Assembly (NCBI RefSeq): GCF_046483665.1
Contig: NZ_JAWOCR010000005.1
Location: 109,352-173,351 of the forward strand
Direction: 5' to 3'
Source of the DNA: Thiohalophilus sp046483665
GTDB lineage: Bacteria; Pseudomonadota; Gammaproteobacteria; UBA6429; Thiohalophilaceae
DNA: 64,000 nucleotides
This document shows, piece by piece, positions 8,546-17,186 of the stretch. Each line of letters begins with the position of its first letter. The first letter of the stretch is position 1. The notes below the pieces were generated by a model. That model searched no databases. It worked only from the letters and a program-made list of their open reading frames with translations, and had not been told where the DNA came from. A program made the position numbers and the translations under genes.

Positions 8546-9841
8546 ATGAAACACCTTATTTTTGGCCTGCTGTTCGGCCTTGTCGCGCCGGGCACCGCCC
8601 CCCTCTTTGCCGCTCCGATTCAGGAGCTCGATCAGGTGGTCGCCATCGTCAACGACGATGTCATCACCCGGATCGAGCTGGATCAACGACTGGAGCGCAT
8701 CAAAAGCCAGGCCCGGCAACAGCAGCAGCGCCTGCCCGATGAGCAGACTCTGGAGCGCCAGGTGCTGGAAAACCTGATCGTCGAGGAGTTACAGCTGCAA
8801 CTGGCCGAAAAAGCCGGCATCCGGGTGGATGACGAGACAGTCAACCAGGTGATTAACAACATCGCCCGCGAGAACAACCTGACCCTGTCCCGGTTTCAGG
8901 AGGTCCTGCGCCGTGACGGCATGAGCTTCGCGGCCTTTCGCGACAATATTCGCAACGAGATCATCGTCAACCAGCTGCGCAAGCGCCGGGTCGAGGACAG
9001 CGTCAACGTCACCGAGCAGGAAGTGAACAATTACCTGAGCAACATGGAAAACCGTCAGGGACTGAATGACGAATTCCGCCTCGGCCACATCCTGATCGGC
9101 GTACCCGACGGCGCCACGCCGCAACAAATCCAGCAGGCGGAAGCCAAAGCCCGGCAGGTCTATAACCGCCTGCGCCTCGGGGCTGACTTCCATCAGACCG
9201 CCGTGGCCGAATCCAGCGGCGAGAACGCCCTGCAGGGCGGCGATCTGGGCTGGCGCAAGGGGGGGCAACTGCCCAGCGCACTGGCGGATATTATTGTCGA
9301 TATGGAACCGGGCGACATCAGCGAACCCCAGCGCAGCGCCAGCGGCTTTCATATTCTCAAGTTGCTCGACCGGCGCTCCGACGAACAGCAGCGCATCGTT
9401 GAACAGACCCTGGCCCGGCACATCCTTATCCGGCCGAACCAGCTGGTTTCCAATGCCGACGCCCGCCAACGCCTGGCACGCCTGCGCGAGCGGATTCAAC
9501 GGGGCGAAAGCTTCGCCGATCTGGCCCGCGCTCACTCGGATGACACCGCCTCCGCCGCCGAGGGCGGCAGTCTGGGCTGGTTCAGTCCCGGCAGCATGGT
9601 GCCCCGCTTCGAAGAAGTCGCGAAACAGCTCGAACCGGGCCAGATCAGCGAGCCCTTCCAGAGCCGTTTCGGCTGGCACATTGTCGAGGTCCTCTCGCGG
9701 CGCAAGCACGACGACACCGAAGAGTACCAGCGGATCCAGGCCCGCCAGTCCATCCACAAGCGCAAAAGCGATGAGGCCATCGAACAATGGCTGCGTCAGC
9801 TGCGCGCCGAAGCCTATGTGGAAATCCGGTTGAACCAGTGA
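8546..9841 (+). CDS. surA: Periplasmic chaperone/peptidyl-prolyl isomerase SurA
   Basis: 431 residues. Chaperone for outer-membrane proteins such as LptD. A signal peptide (MKHLIFGLLFGL ... LFA) precedes the N-terminal chaperone domain ('QVVAIVNDDVITRIELDQRL') and two parvulin domains ('RLGHILIGVPDGATPQQI' and 'LARHILIRPNQLVSNADA', each with the usual GGDLGW/GGSLGWF loop). The ATG at 8546 is chosen because it opens the signal peptide; a TTG at 8534 is also in frame and neither has a strong ribosome site. The stop overlaps the pdxA start as GTGA. Confidence 0.95.
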   Translation: MKHLIFGLLFGLVAPGTAPLFAAPIQELDQVVAIVNDDVITRIELDQRLERIKSQARQQQQRLPDEQTLERQVLENLIVEELQLQLAEKAGIRVDDETVNQVINNIARENNLTLSRFQEVLRRDGMSFAAFRDNIRNEIIVNQLRKRRVEDSVNVTEQEVNNYLSNMENRQGLNDEFRLGHILIGVPDGATPQQIQQAEAKARQVYNRLRLGADFHQTAVAESSGENALQGGDLGWRKGGQLPSALADIIVDMEPGDISEPQRSASGFHILKLLDRRSDEQQRIVEQTLARHILIRPNQLVSNADARQRLARLRERIQRGESFADLARAHSDDTASAAEGGSLGWFSPGSMVPRFEEVAKQLEPGQISEPFQSRFGWHIVEVLSRRKHDDTEEYQRIQARQSIHKRKSDEAIEQWLRQLRAEAYVEIRLNQ

Positions 9842-10833
9842 CGCCGCGGCCGCCCACTCTTGCCATCACCCCTGGCGAACCGGCCGGCATCGGTCCTGAT
9901 TTACTCATTCAGACCGCCCAGCAGCCCCGCGAAATCAATCTGGTCGCACTGGCCGATCCCGACCTGCTCGAACAACGGGCTCGCCAGCTGAAGCTGCCGC
10001 TGAGCCTGCAGCCCTGGAACCCCGGGGACGCGCCGGTCACCGGCGCCGGGCAACTGGCCTGCCAGGCTACCCCGACCAACGTCCCCGTGACAGCCGGCCA
10101 GCTCGATCCGGCCAACGCCAGTTATGTTCTGGCCTGCCTGGATGGGGCCGTGGCCGATTGCCAGGCGGGCCATTTCGAGGCGCTGGTCACCGGCCCGGTT
10201 CACAAGGGCGTCATCAACGACGCTGGCATCGTCTTCACCGGCCATACCGAGTACCTGGCCGATGCCACCGCCACCCCTCGCGTGGTGATGATGCTGGCTA
10301 CCCCCGGCCTGCGGGTTGCGCTGGCCACCACCCACCTGGCCCTGCGCGAGGTGCCCGACGCCATCACCCGCGAGAACCTGACCACAGTCATTCGTATCCT
10401 GGAACGTGAATTGCGTCACCACTTTGCCTGCGTCAGGCCACGGATCAAGGTGTGCGGCCTCAATCCCCATGCCGGTGAAGGCGGCCACCTGGGATACGAG
10501 GAGATTGAAGTGATTGAACCGGCGCTGGCGGCCCTGCGCCGCGAGGGCCTGGATCTGATCGGGCCGCTGCCGGCCGATACCCTGTTCACCCCGGCCGGAC
10601 TGGGAGGGATCGATGCGGTGCTGGCGATGTATCACGACCAGGGTCTGCCCGTGCTCAAACATCTGGGCTTCGGAAAGGCGGTGAACATCACCCTGGGCTT
10701 GCCGTTCGTGCGCACCTCGGTAGACCACGGCACGGCGCTGGAGCTGGCCGGCAGCGGCCGCGCCGATCCGGGCAGCCTCACCTATGCCATCGAGGTGGCC
10801 GGCAAAATGCTTCGCGCCACCGAAACCACCTGA
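9838..10833 (+). CDS. pdxA: 4-hydroxythreonine-4-phosphate dehydrogenase
   Basis: 331 residues. NAD-dependent oxidation of 4-phosphohydroxy-L-threonine in DXP-dependent pyridoxal phosphate synthesis. The family signature 'LAITPGEPAGIGPDL' opens the protein; 'VTGPVHKGVIN' and 'GHTEYLAD' follow, and the metal-site histidines appear in 'TTHLAL', 'LNPHAGEGG' and 'MYHDQGLPVLK'. The GTG start overlaps the surA stop by 3 bases. The gene order surA-pdxA-rsmA is the standard gammaproteobacterial one. Confidence 0.95.
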   Translation: MTPRPPTLAITPGEPAGIGPDLLIQTAQQPREINLVALADPDLLEQRARQLKLPLSLQPWNPGDAPVTGAGQLACQATPTNVPVTAGQLDPANASYVLACLDGAVADCQAGHFEALVTGPVHKGVINDAGIVFTGHTEYLADATATPRVVMMLATPGLRVALATTHLALREVPDAITRENLTTVIRILERELRHHFACVRPRIKVCGLNPHAGEGGHLGYEEIEVIEPALAALRREGLDLIGPLPADTLFTPAGLGGIDAVLAMYHDQGLPVLKHLGFGKAVNITLGLPFVRTSVDHGTALELAGSGRADPGSLTYAIEVAGKMLRATETT

Positions 10834-10838
10834 GCACC

Positions 10839-11627
10839 ATGACTCACTCCTCGCACCGTCCGCGCAAACGCTTCGGCCAGAATTTTCTGCACGACCCGGG
10901 CGTCATCCGGCGCATCCTCGACGCTATTGCCCCGCAACCGGACGATCCGCTGGTGGAGATCGGCCCCGGTCAGGGCGCCCTGACCCGGCCGCTGCTGGAG
11001 CGAGTCAAACATCTGGAGGTAGTCGAGCTGGATCGGGATCTGCTCCCCCAGCTACATCAGCTCGATGTCGACAGCAAACTCAACGTGCATAACGCCGATG
11101 CCCTGCGCTTTGATTTTTGCCAGCTGCGCGCGGGCGAGGCAAAACTGCGCCTGATCGGCAACCTGCCCTATAACATCTCCACCCCGCTGCTGTTCCACCT
11201 GATGGAACAGCTGGCGTGTATCGCGGATATGCACTTCATGCTGCAAAAAGAAGTGGTGGATCGCCTGACCGCCGTCCCGGGCACCAAGGCCTATGGCCGG
11301 CTCGGCGTGATGCTGCACTATTACTGCCGGGCCGAACGACTGTTCATTGTCCCACCGGGCGCTTTCCACCCGGCGCCTAAAGTCGAGTCGGCCATCGTCC
11401 GCCTGATCCCGCATCCCGAACCGCCGGTGGCGGTCAACGACGTCCAGCAGCTCGCCTGGCTGGTCAATCGCCTGTTCAGCCAGCGCCGCAAGATGCTGCG
11501 CCACTCCCTCAAAGGCTATCTCAGCGAAGCCCGCCTGCAGGAACTGGGTATCGCCCCCACCGAACGCCCCGAACAACTCGACCTGGCCGCCTTCGCCACC
11601 CTCGCCAACGCCCTGGTCACAAGATAA
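10839..11627 (+). CDS. rsmA: 16S rRNA adenine dimethyltransferase RsmA/KsgA
   Basis: 262 residues. Dimethylates A1518 and A1519 (E. coli numbering) near the 3' end of 16S rRNA during small-subunit maturation. The typical N-terminus 'HRPRKRFGQNFLHD', SAM motif 'VEIGPGQGALT', acidic 'VVELDRDL' and catalytic 'IGNLPYNIST' are all present, followed by the helical C-domain ('RLFSQRRKMLRHSLKG'). It starts 5 bases after pdxA. The 8-bp repeat element begins 2 bases after its TAA. Confidence 0.96.
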   Translation: MTHSSHRPRKRFGQNFLHDPGVIRRILDAIAPQPDDPLVEIGPGQGALTRPLLERVKHLEVVELDRDLLPQLHQLDVDSKLNVHNADALRFDFCQLRAGEAKLRLIGNLPYNISTPLLFHLMEQLACIADMHFMLQKEVVDRLTAVPGTKAYGRLGVMLHYYCRAERLFIVPPGAFHPAPKVESAIVRLIPHPEPPVAVNDVQQLAWLVNRLFSQRRKMLRHSLKGYLSEARLQELGIAPTERPEQLDLAAFATLANALVTR

Positions 11628-11629
11628 TT

Positions 11630-11775
11630 AACGCAGAGGCGCAAAGGACGCAGAGTGAATTTGTCTTCCCCCTCTTATTCACTGTAAATAAGCCTGTAGC
11701 AATGGCTTACTGCAATCCATTCTCATCTTGAAAAAGAGGACTTTGCGTTCTCTGCGCCTTTGCGCCTCTGCGTTG
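11630..11775. repeat. Octamer-arm inverted element behind rsmA
   Basis: Left arm 11630-11657 (CGCAGAGG, CGCAAAGG, ACGCAGAG-type units of about 8 bp) and right arm 11741-11775, its inverted counterpart ending CGCCTCTGCGTT, enclose about 80 bp of unrelated sequence. The element begins 2 bases after the rsmA stop codon. The same arms recur at 16386, 17187, 18460, 33418 and 38345. The rest of this 258-bp gap holds no gene. Confidence 0.85.
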
Positions 11776-11885
11776 AATCTTTTTTAAGAAAAGCGTGACC
11801 GCCTTCCCGGTTCCCCCACGACGCTATTAATAACCGCCTCGGCGGGCCGCTATAGAAGAACAACCATCCCGAGCTGACACGGATT

Positions 11886-13634
11886 ATGGCTTCTTTGCAC
11901 GACGCCGATGCCCTGCTGATCTACGAGGTGGGGCCGGTGCGCTGTTGCGCGCCGACCGGACCTATTGAGCAGATTGTACTGCCGCCTGAGCTGACCCATC
12001 CGCCGGGCAGTGACGCCGCGCGGCCGGGGATTTTCCGCCATGGCCAGCACCTTGTCAGTGTGATCGATCTGCGCCAGCGCTTTGGTATCGATCCGGCCAA
12101 CTGGCTACCCGGGCGCCTGGTCATCACGCAACTGGCGCGGGGCTATACCGGCTTCTGGGTGGATCGGATCGTGGATGTGATCCGCTATCCCGCCGAGGGC
12201 TGGGGCGGGCTGCCGCCCCACCTGCCACGCGACACTTTCAGTCGTACGCTGCTCTACCGGGAACAGATTCACCTGTATACCGAGTTCGAGCAACTGCCCC
12301 ATCTGCACCCGGCGGGCTTTTTGCGCCAGTACCTGGCCCACCTGGAACCGGCAGCGCAAAACCCGAATCCAAAGGCTCCGCCTGCCAGTGAGCACCAACT
12401 TCATGGGTCACAGACCGGTGTCCGGCCGGCATCTGAGACAACCTCACTGCCCGCCGCCGATACCAGGTCGGAGCCCGAACCCGTCCCGGCCCCCGCCGTG
12501 CCATCGCCTGCCAACAAGCCCACCGAAACCCGACCGAATACCGACTCCGCCGGCCCGGTACCACCGCAGACGGCGACATCCTGCGAACCCCGCCAGCCCG
12601 ATACCCCCGCGCCGTCGCCGCAAACCTTCCCGGTCACCGAACCATCGACGCCAGCCCGCACGCGCCCCCCGGCACAGCCGATCGCCGCTGGCGGAGCGGG
12701 TAAACCGTCAACCCACTCGCCAGCTTCCACGAAGCCGGGGACTCACTCTGCAGGCCGGCAACCGGTGCCGCGACCAGCCTCCCCGACGCCGCCCGTTGCG
12801 AAGGCCGTCAGTCCCCCGCCAGGACCCTCAATCTCGAAATCCCCTTCCGCCCCCCTTGCAGAGGACACCGGCGGGGGACTGGGGGTGCTGCTTGTTCTGT
12901 TACTTCTGCTGGGCGGTGGCGCCGTCGGTATTTATCTATGGTATCCGACTGGCGATATCCCGGACCCGGTCGCGGATCTGGTCCCGGATCCGATCCCGGA
13001 TCCGATCCCGGAGACGTTCAGCGATCCCTCGGCTTCGCCTCCTGTCCTGTCGGCATCAGCACCGGAACCCATGAGTGAGCGCCCCTCCCACTCATCATCG
13101 GCTCGTGAGCCGTTCGCCCCCGCGCCCCCGACAGAGCGACCCTATGCCGAACCGGCTCCCAAACCGAAACCGGTTCCGGAACCGGATACAAAAGCGGCGC
13201 CGCAACTGCCGGCCATCGCGGAGTCCCCCCCGCACGTCCTCGGTGGTCTGATCCGTACAGCTCCCCCCTATCGGGCCAGCATTGAACAAAGCAGTGAAGG
13301 GATTACCCTGATTTTCGAGGCACCGGCCCCCGCCATTCCCGCCGTAACCATACCGCCCGGCGAGCCGGCAGATGAAGCGGGACCGCAGGGCGCCACGCTA
13401 AAACAATCCGCTGACGAACAGACCGACGCCCCCGCCTCAAACACCCCGCCCGACCGGGAAGACATCGTCCACGTAGTCGCCCGCGGGGATACCCTGTGGG
13501 ACATCGCGAAAAAATATGTCGATAACCCCTGGCGCTATCCCGAACTGGCCGAAAACAGTGATATTCATAACCCGGATCTGATCTACCCCGGCGACAGGGT
13601 CCGCATCATTATCTATCGTGGCCAGCGACCGTGA
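11886..13634 (+). CDS. CheW-like / transmembrane / LysM fusion protein
   Basis: 582 residues in an unusual order. Residues ~8-150 are CheW-like ('FRHGQHLVSVIDLRQRFGID', 'LVITQLARGYTGFWVDRIVDVIR'). Residues ~155-330 are a Pro/Ser/Thr-rich disordered linker. A hydrophobic helix follows (~332-357, 'LGVLLVLLLLLGGGAVGIYLW'), then short DPIPDPIP repeats and a second low-complexity stretch. Residues ~525-582 form a LysM domain ('VHVVARGDTLWDIAKKYVDN', 'NPDLIYPGDRVRI'). This predicts a cytosolic CheW end and a periplasmic peptidoglycan-binding end. No chemotaxis gene is nearby. It could tether or sense signalling complexes at the wall, but its function is unknown. Confidence 0.75.
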   Translation: MASLHDADALLIYEVGPVRCCAPTGPIEQIVLPPELTHPPGSDAARPGIFRHGQHLVSVIDLRQRFGIDPANWLPGRLVITQLARGYTGFWVDRIVDVIRYPAEGWGGLPPHLPRDTFSRTLLYREQIHLYTEFEQLPHLHPAGFLRQYLAHLEPAAQNPNPKAPPASEHQLHGSQTGVRPASETTSLPAADTRSEPEPVPAPAVPSPANKPTETRPNTDSAGPVPPQTATSCEPRQPDTPAPSPQTFPVTEPSTPARTRPPAQPIAAGGAGKPSTHSPASTKPGTHSAGRQPVPRPASPTPPVAKAVSPPPGPSISKSPSAPLAEDTGGGLGVLLVLLLLLGGGAVGIYLWYPTGDIPDPVADLVPDPIPDPIPETFSDPSASPPVLSASAPEPMSERPSHSSSAREPFAPAPPTERPYAEPAPKPKPVPEPDTKAAPQLPAIAESPPHVLGGLIRTAPPYRASIEQSSEGITLIFEAPAPAIPAVTIPPGEPADEAGPQGATLKQSADEQTDAPASNTPPDREDIVHVVARGDTLWDIAKKYVDNPWRYPELAENSDIHNPDLIYPGDRVRIIIYRGQRP

Positions 13635-13646
13635 TAAAATTGCCGC

Positions 13647-14159
13647 ATGTCCACGTCTTTACTCAATCAGGTGATGAGCTGTGCCGCAGCGGGTCTGCCG
13701 GCTCTGCGCCAGTTACTGCAGCCCTACGCCCTGAAGGTTGTGATGATCGCCGATCAGGCCACCTTGCCGGGCAGTTTCTGGGGCGATCCCGAGGCCGGCC
13801 TGATCGGCGATCGACTGTTCATTCGCCCACAGACGCCACTCCAGTCCGCCCTGCATGAAGCCTGTCACTATATCTGCATGGATCCCCGACGCCGGGCCCG
13901 ACTGCACACCGATGCCGGTGGCGGCTATGACGAGGAAAATGCGGTCTGCTATCTCCAGGTTCTGCTGGCGGAGCAGCTGCCACACGTTGGCCGGGAGCGC
14001 ATGTGGGCGGATATGGATAGCTGGGGCTACAGCTTTCGCCTCGGCAGTGCCCGACGCTGGTTTGAGGACGATGCCGGGGAAGTCCGTCAGTGGCTTGAAC
14101 AGCAGAATCTCATTGACGCCCGACAACAACCCACCGGCCAGCTGCGCCAGAGTGCGTAA
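13647..14159 (+). CDS. HExxH metallopeptidase-like conserved protein
   Basis: 170 residues. HEACH at residues 70-74 followed by 'YDEEN' around residue 97 matches a zincin arrangement (HExxH plus a downstream Glu), so a zinc hydrolase fold is likely; the substrate is unknown. There is no signal peptide. It begins 12 bases after the CheW-LysM gene, so it is probably co-transcribed with it. I do not recognise a named family. No strong ribosome site is visible, but the ATG at 13647 is the first in frame after the upstream stop. Confidence 0.65.
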   Translation: MSTSLLNQVMSCAAAGLPALRQLLQPYALKVVMIADQATLPGSFWGDPEAGLIGDRLFIRPQTPLQSALHEACHYICMDPRRRARLHTDAGGGYDEENAVCYLQVLLAEQLPHVGRERMWADMDSWGYSFRLGSARRWFEDDAGEVRQWLEQQNLIDARQQPTGQLRQSA

Positions 14160-14224
14160 ACCGGTCAAGATAAAGCACAACACACCGATACAATAGGCAT
14201 ACCCTCGTTATCACCGGAGACGAC

Positions 14225-14503
14225 ATGGCGTTTGAATCGATTCACAACTATTACGAGCAACTGGTTCTGGACCAGCTACTGACACTGCGCAACACCGAGT
14301 TACAAGTTGAAAGTGACGATTTTCTCTCCGACATTGCCTGTGTTGCACTCAACCAGTTGCCGGCACGGTATGTTCGCCACAATGTTGATACGGCCTTTTT
14401 TATGACCCAGGAAGAACGTCAGGTGATAGACCATGAGGTCAATAAGGCCGTAAAAAAGGCGATTGACTATGTCAACAAACACCGCGATGATCATCAGCCG
14501 TAA
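14225..14503 (+). CDS. ComFB-family (late competence) small protein
   Basis: 92 residues. The core 'DIACVALNQLPARYVRHNVDTAFFMTQEERQVIDHEV' with a following 'AVKKAIDYV' helix is the ComFB signature. ComFB-fold proteins have recently been linked to binding of cyclic dinucleotides in cyanobacteria and elsewhere; whether this one does so is inference. GGAG 7 bases before the ATG supports the start. It sits 32 bases upstream of apaG, an uncommon neighbour. Confidence 0.75.
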   Translation: MAFESIHNYYEQLVLDQLLTLRNTELQVESDDFLSDIACVALNQLPARYVRHNVDTAFFMTQEERQVIDHEVNKAVKKAIDYVNKHRDDHQP

Positions 14504-14535
14504 TAAATTAATCACAGCCAACGGCAATTATCACA

Positions 14536-14922
14536 ATGGATCAAACCAGTCCCGAATATAATACGCAGGTCGAGGTGGAAACCGCCTATATCGAAGAGCA
14601 GTCCGACCCGGAGCAGAACCGGTACGTCTTCTCGTATACCATTACCATTCATAATGGCGGTTCAGTCGCCGCCAAATTACTGACCCGTCACTGGATTATC
14701 ACCGATGCGGAAGGCAAAGTGCAGGAAGTGGAAGGCGAAGGCGTGGTGGGAGAACAACCTCATCTTGAACCGGGTGAGCGGTTTCGTTATACCAGCGGTA
14801 CGGTACTGGAAACCCCGGTCGGCAGTATGCAGGGCACTTACCACATGATTGCGGACGATGGTTTTGAATTCGACGCCCGGATTCCTCCCTTCACCCTGGC
14901 AATACCTCGCACTCTGCATTAA
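14536..14922 (+). CDS. apaG: ApaG (Co2+/Mg2+ efflux-associated FN3-fold protein)
   Basis: 128 residues, the normal length. Conserved ApaG features are 'VEVETAYIEEQSDPEQNRYVFSYTITIHN', 'LLTRHWIITDAEGKVQEVEGEGVVGEQP' and 'PVGSMQGTYHM'. Its biochemical role is unsettled: genetics ties it to Co2+ resistance, and structure shows a fibronectin III-like fold. In many gammaproteobacteria it sits between rsmA and apaH; here four genes and a methyltransferase have been interleaved. Confidence 0.92.
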   Translation: MDQTSPEYNTQVEVETAYIEEQSDPEQNRYVFSYTITIHNGGSVAAKLLTRHWIITDAEGKVQEVEGEGVVGEQPHLEPGERFRYTSGTVLETPVGSMQGTYHMIADDGFEFDARIPPFTLAIPRTLH

Positions 14923-14926
14923 TGGC

Positions 14927-15529
14927 ATGTCGCTCAAGCACAGTTATACACTGCTCGCTCCTCTCTATGATTTAATCGTTAATGGCCCGACTGCCGGCAT
15001 GCGGCGCAATAGCCTGAGACGTCTCACCGGAGCAACGGATCAAACCATTCTGGTCAGTGGCATCGGTACTGGCCTGGATATCCCTGATCTGCCTGCCGGT
15101 CCCGCCTATATCGGTGTGGATCTGACCACGGCGATGTTACGCCGCGCGCAACGGCGCCTCAGACAACGCAATGATATCCAGTTGCACTGCGGCGATGTCA
15201 TGTATCTGCCCTATGCCGATGAGCAATTTGATGTCATTTTGATGCACCTGATTCTGGCCGTTGTTCCCGAGCCGGAACGCGCCCTGCGCGAAGCCGCCCG
15301 GGTGGTACGTCCCGGCGGGCGCATCCTTGTGCTGGACAAGTTTCTGCGCCATGGGGAGCGGGCTCCGGTGCGACGGGTATTGAACAACGTGATCCGCCAT
15401 ATCGCTACCCGCACCGATGTTGTACTGGAACCCTTACTGGCACAATGTCCGCAATTACAACTGATCGAGGAAATCCGTCTCGCACCCGGCGGCTGGTTTC
15501 ATCAGATCGAACTGAGAAAAACAGAGTAA
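14927..15529 (+). CDS. Class I SAM-dependent methyltransferase (UbiE/Methyltransf_11 type)
   Basis: 200 residues. SAM-binding motif I is 'ILVSGIGTGLDIPDLP', acidic motif 'YIGVDLTTAML', motif 'LPYADEQFDVILMHLILAVVPEPERALREAARVVRPGGRILVLDKF'. The N-terminus 'HSYTLLAPLYDLIVNGPTAGMRR' resembles phospholipid or quinone methyltransferases. The ATG at 14927, 5 bases after apaG, gives the normal length; an upstream extension of the frame lies inside apaG and is rejected. The substrate is unknown. Confidence 0.8.
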   Translation: MSLKHSYTLLAPLYDLIVNGPTAGMRRNSLRRLTGATDQTILVSGIGTGLDIPDLPAGPAYIGVDLTTAMLRRAQRRLRQRNDIQLHCGDVMYLPYADEQFDVILMHLILAVVPEPERALREAARVVRPGGRILVLDKFLRHGERAPVRRVLNNVIRHIATRTDVVLEPLLAQCPQLQLIEEIRLAPGGWFHQIELRKTE

Positions 15530-15532
15530 TCC

Positions 15533-16366
15533 ATGGCTATCTATGCAATCGGCGACCTGCAGGGTTGCCATGACGAGTTTCGTACCCTGCTCGACAAACT
15601 CCACTTCGAACCCGAACGCGACCAACTCTGGCTGGTCGGCGACCTGGTCAATCGCGGTCCCAAATCGCTGGAATGCCTGCGTTACGTCAAATCGATTGAC
15701 CCCGCCGTCACTGCCGTCCTCGGCAATCACGATCTCCATCTGCTGGCCCTGGCCGAAGGCGTGGGGAGTACCAGGGATGCCAGCATGCAGGCCATACTGG
15801 ATGCACCGGATGCTTCAGAACTGCTCGACTGGTTACGACAACGGCCGTTACTGCACTACGATGCCGGTCTCAATTACTGCATGACGCATGCCGGCATCTA
15901 TCCGGGCTGGACTCTGGCCCAGGCACAACAATATGCAAGTGAGCTCGAGACAGTCTTGCGTGGTGAAAACTATCCCGCATTTTTTCACAATATGTACGGT
16001 GATCAACCGGCGTCCTGGTCGGAACAACTCGAAAGCTGGGACCGGTTACGCTTTATCTGCAATGCTTTTACCCGAATGCGCTTTTGCCATAGTGACGGTT
16101 CGCTGGAGTTGAATGCCAAGGGCAAACCCGGCGATCCGCCAGCCGGTTGCCTTCCCTGGTATAACCTGCCGCAACGGGTCGAAATCGACACCACGATTCT
16201 GTTCGGCCACTGGGCCGCCCTGGGTCTGCACATCGAGGGCAACATCCACTCACTCGACAGCGGCTGCGTCTGGGGCGGCCAGCTCAGCGCCTACCAGCTC
16301 GGCCAGCCCGCCAACCGTCATATCACCTGCCACTGCCCCCGAAACTGCCAACCCGGCACGCCGTGA
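15533..16366 (+). CDS. apaH: Symmetrical diadenosine tetraphosphatase
   Basis: 277 residues. Hydrolyses Ap4A to two ADP and in gammaproteobacteria also removes Np4 caps from RNA. The metallophosphatase motifs are all present: 'YAIGDLQGCHDEF' (D-x-x-G-C variant), 'LVGDLVNRGPKS', 'VLGNHDLHLLA', 'MTHAG' and 'FGHWAALG'. The ATG follows the methyltransferase gene by 3 bases, completing the comFB-apaG-methyltransferase-apaH run. Confidence 0.95.
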   Translation: MAIYAIGDLQGCHDEFRTLLDKLHFEPERDQLWLVGDLVNRGPKSLECLRYVKSIDPAVTAVLGNHDLHLLALAEGVGSTRDASMQAILDAPDASELLDWLRQRPLLHYDAGLNYCMTHAGIYPGWTLAQAQQYASELETVLRGENYPAFFHNMYGDQPASWSEQLESWDRLRFICNAFTRMRFCHSDGSLELNAKGKPGDPPAGCLPWYNLPQRVEIDTTILFGHWAALGLHIEGNIHSLDSGCVWGGQLSAYQLGQPANRHITCHCPRNCQPGTP

Positions 16367-16385
16367 TTTTTAATATAAAGATATT

Positions 16386-16612
16386 AACGCAGAAGCGCAA
16401 AGGCGCAGAGAACGCAAAGAAAAGAATAATTAATGGTTTTTAGATCTTTGTTCATCAAATAATATTTCTCGCACGGTAATAACAATGTCATTACCAGTTC
16501 AAATGCCAACCCTGAAATCCTCCCTAACAATCATGGGAATGACCAACAGTAAGCGGGTCAAATAAAACCTCAATAAAATAACTCTGTGCTCTCTGCGCCT
16601 TTGCGTTCTTCT
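16386..16612. repeat. Octamer-arm inverted element between apaH and folA
   Basis: Left arm 16386-16420 (AACGCAGAAGCGCAAAGG-type units) and inverted right arm 16582-16612 enclose about 160 bp with no gene. It lies between the convergent 3' ends of apaH and folA; the right arm stops 8 bases short of the folA stop codon. It belongs to the same family as the element at 11630. Confidence 0.8.
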
Positions 16613-16620
16613 CTTACCTG

Positions 16621-17133
16621 CTAATCCCGACGACGTTCCAGAATGACATAGTCGTGGGGATAGGGGTTTTTGTCATCGGCGGGATGGTGGTGGCGTTCGG
16701 TTTCCTGCCATTGGTTCGAATCGAGTTCCGGAAACCAGGCATCGCCTTCGATATCGGCATCGACATAAGTCAGGTACAGGCGATCGGCCTGTGGCAGGGT
16801 TTGCTCATAGAAAGAGGCACCGCCGATGATCATGATCTCGCCCACGGCGCCGGCCGCCTTGATGGCTTCATCGATCGAATGGACTACCACGGCACCTTCA
16901 GCCTGATAGTTTGTATCCCGGCTGATCACGATATTGGTACGTTTGGGCAGCGGCTTGCCACCGAAGGACTCGAAGGTTTTTCGCCCCATCACAATCGGCT
17001 TGTCCAGGGTATGTTTTCGAAACCACTGCATATCCGCCGGCAGCCGCCAGGGCAGACGGTTTTCAATCCCGATCACCCGCTGCGGCGTCAACGCCGCGAT
17101 CAGCGAAATGCGTGGTGATGTATCCTGTGACAT
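16621..17133 (-). CDS. folA: Dihydrofolate reductase
   Basis: 170 residues. NADPH-dependent reduction of dihydrofolate, regenerating the cofactor used by ThyA encoded upstream. The active-site segment 'LIAALTPQRVIGIENRLPWRLPADMQWFRK' contains the conserved W and acidic D; 'PIVMGRKTFESFG' and 'IMIIGGASFYEQ' bind NADPH. Length is typical of chromosomal DHFR. It shares the minus strand with thyA, but a gap of about 300 bp of repeats separates them, so a common transcript is uncertain. Confidence 0.95.
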   Translation of the reverse strand: MSQDTSPRISLIAALTPQRVIGIENRLPWRLPADMQWFRKHTLDKPIVMGRKTFESFGGKPLPKRTNIVISRDTNYQAEGAVVVHSIDEAIKAAGAVGEIMIIGGASFYEQTLPQADRLYLTYVDADIEGDAWFPELDSNQWQETERHHHPADDKNPYPHDYVILERRRD

Positions 17134-17186
17134 AGTTCAGCCCCCGGGCCTGTTCTTTCTATCGGCGCAGCAATCAAAATATTTAA

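Noticed and set aside
8789..9787. 332-codon minus-strand frame opposite surA
   Set aside because: Antisense shadow; surA has clear parvulin and signal-peptide features.
12388..13074. Pro/Arg-rich frame inside the CheW-LysM gene
   Set aside because: Frame-shifted reading of the Pro-rich linker; low complexity follows from base composition.
16367..16620. Possible tRNA or small RNA between apaH and folA
   Set aside because: The only structure is the octamer inverted element; no cloverleaf, CCA end or promoter-terminator pair.
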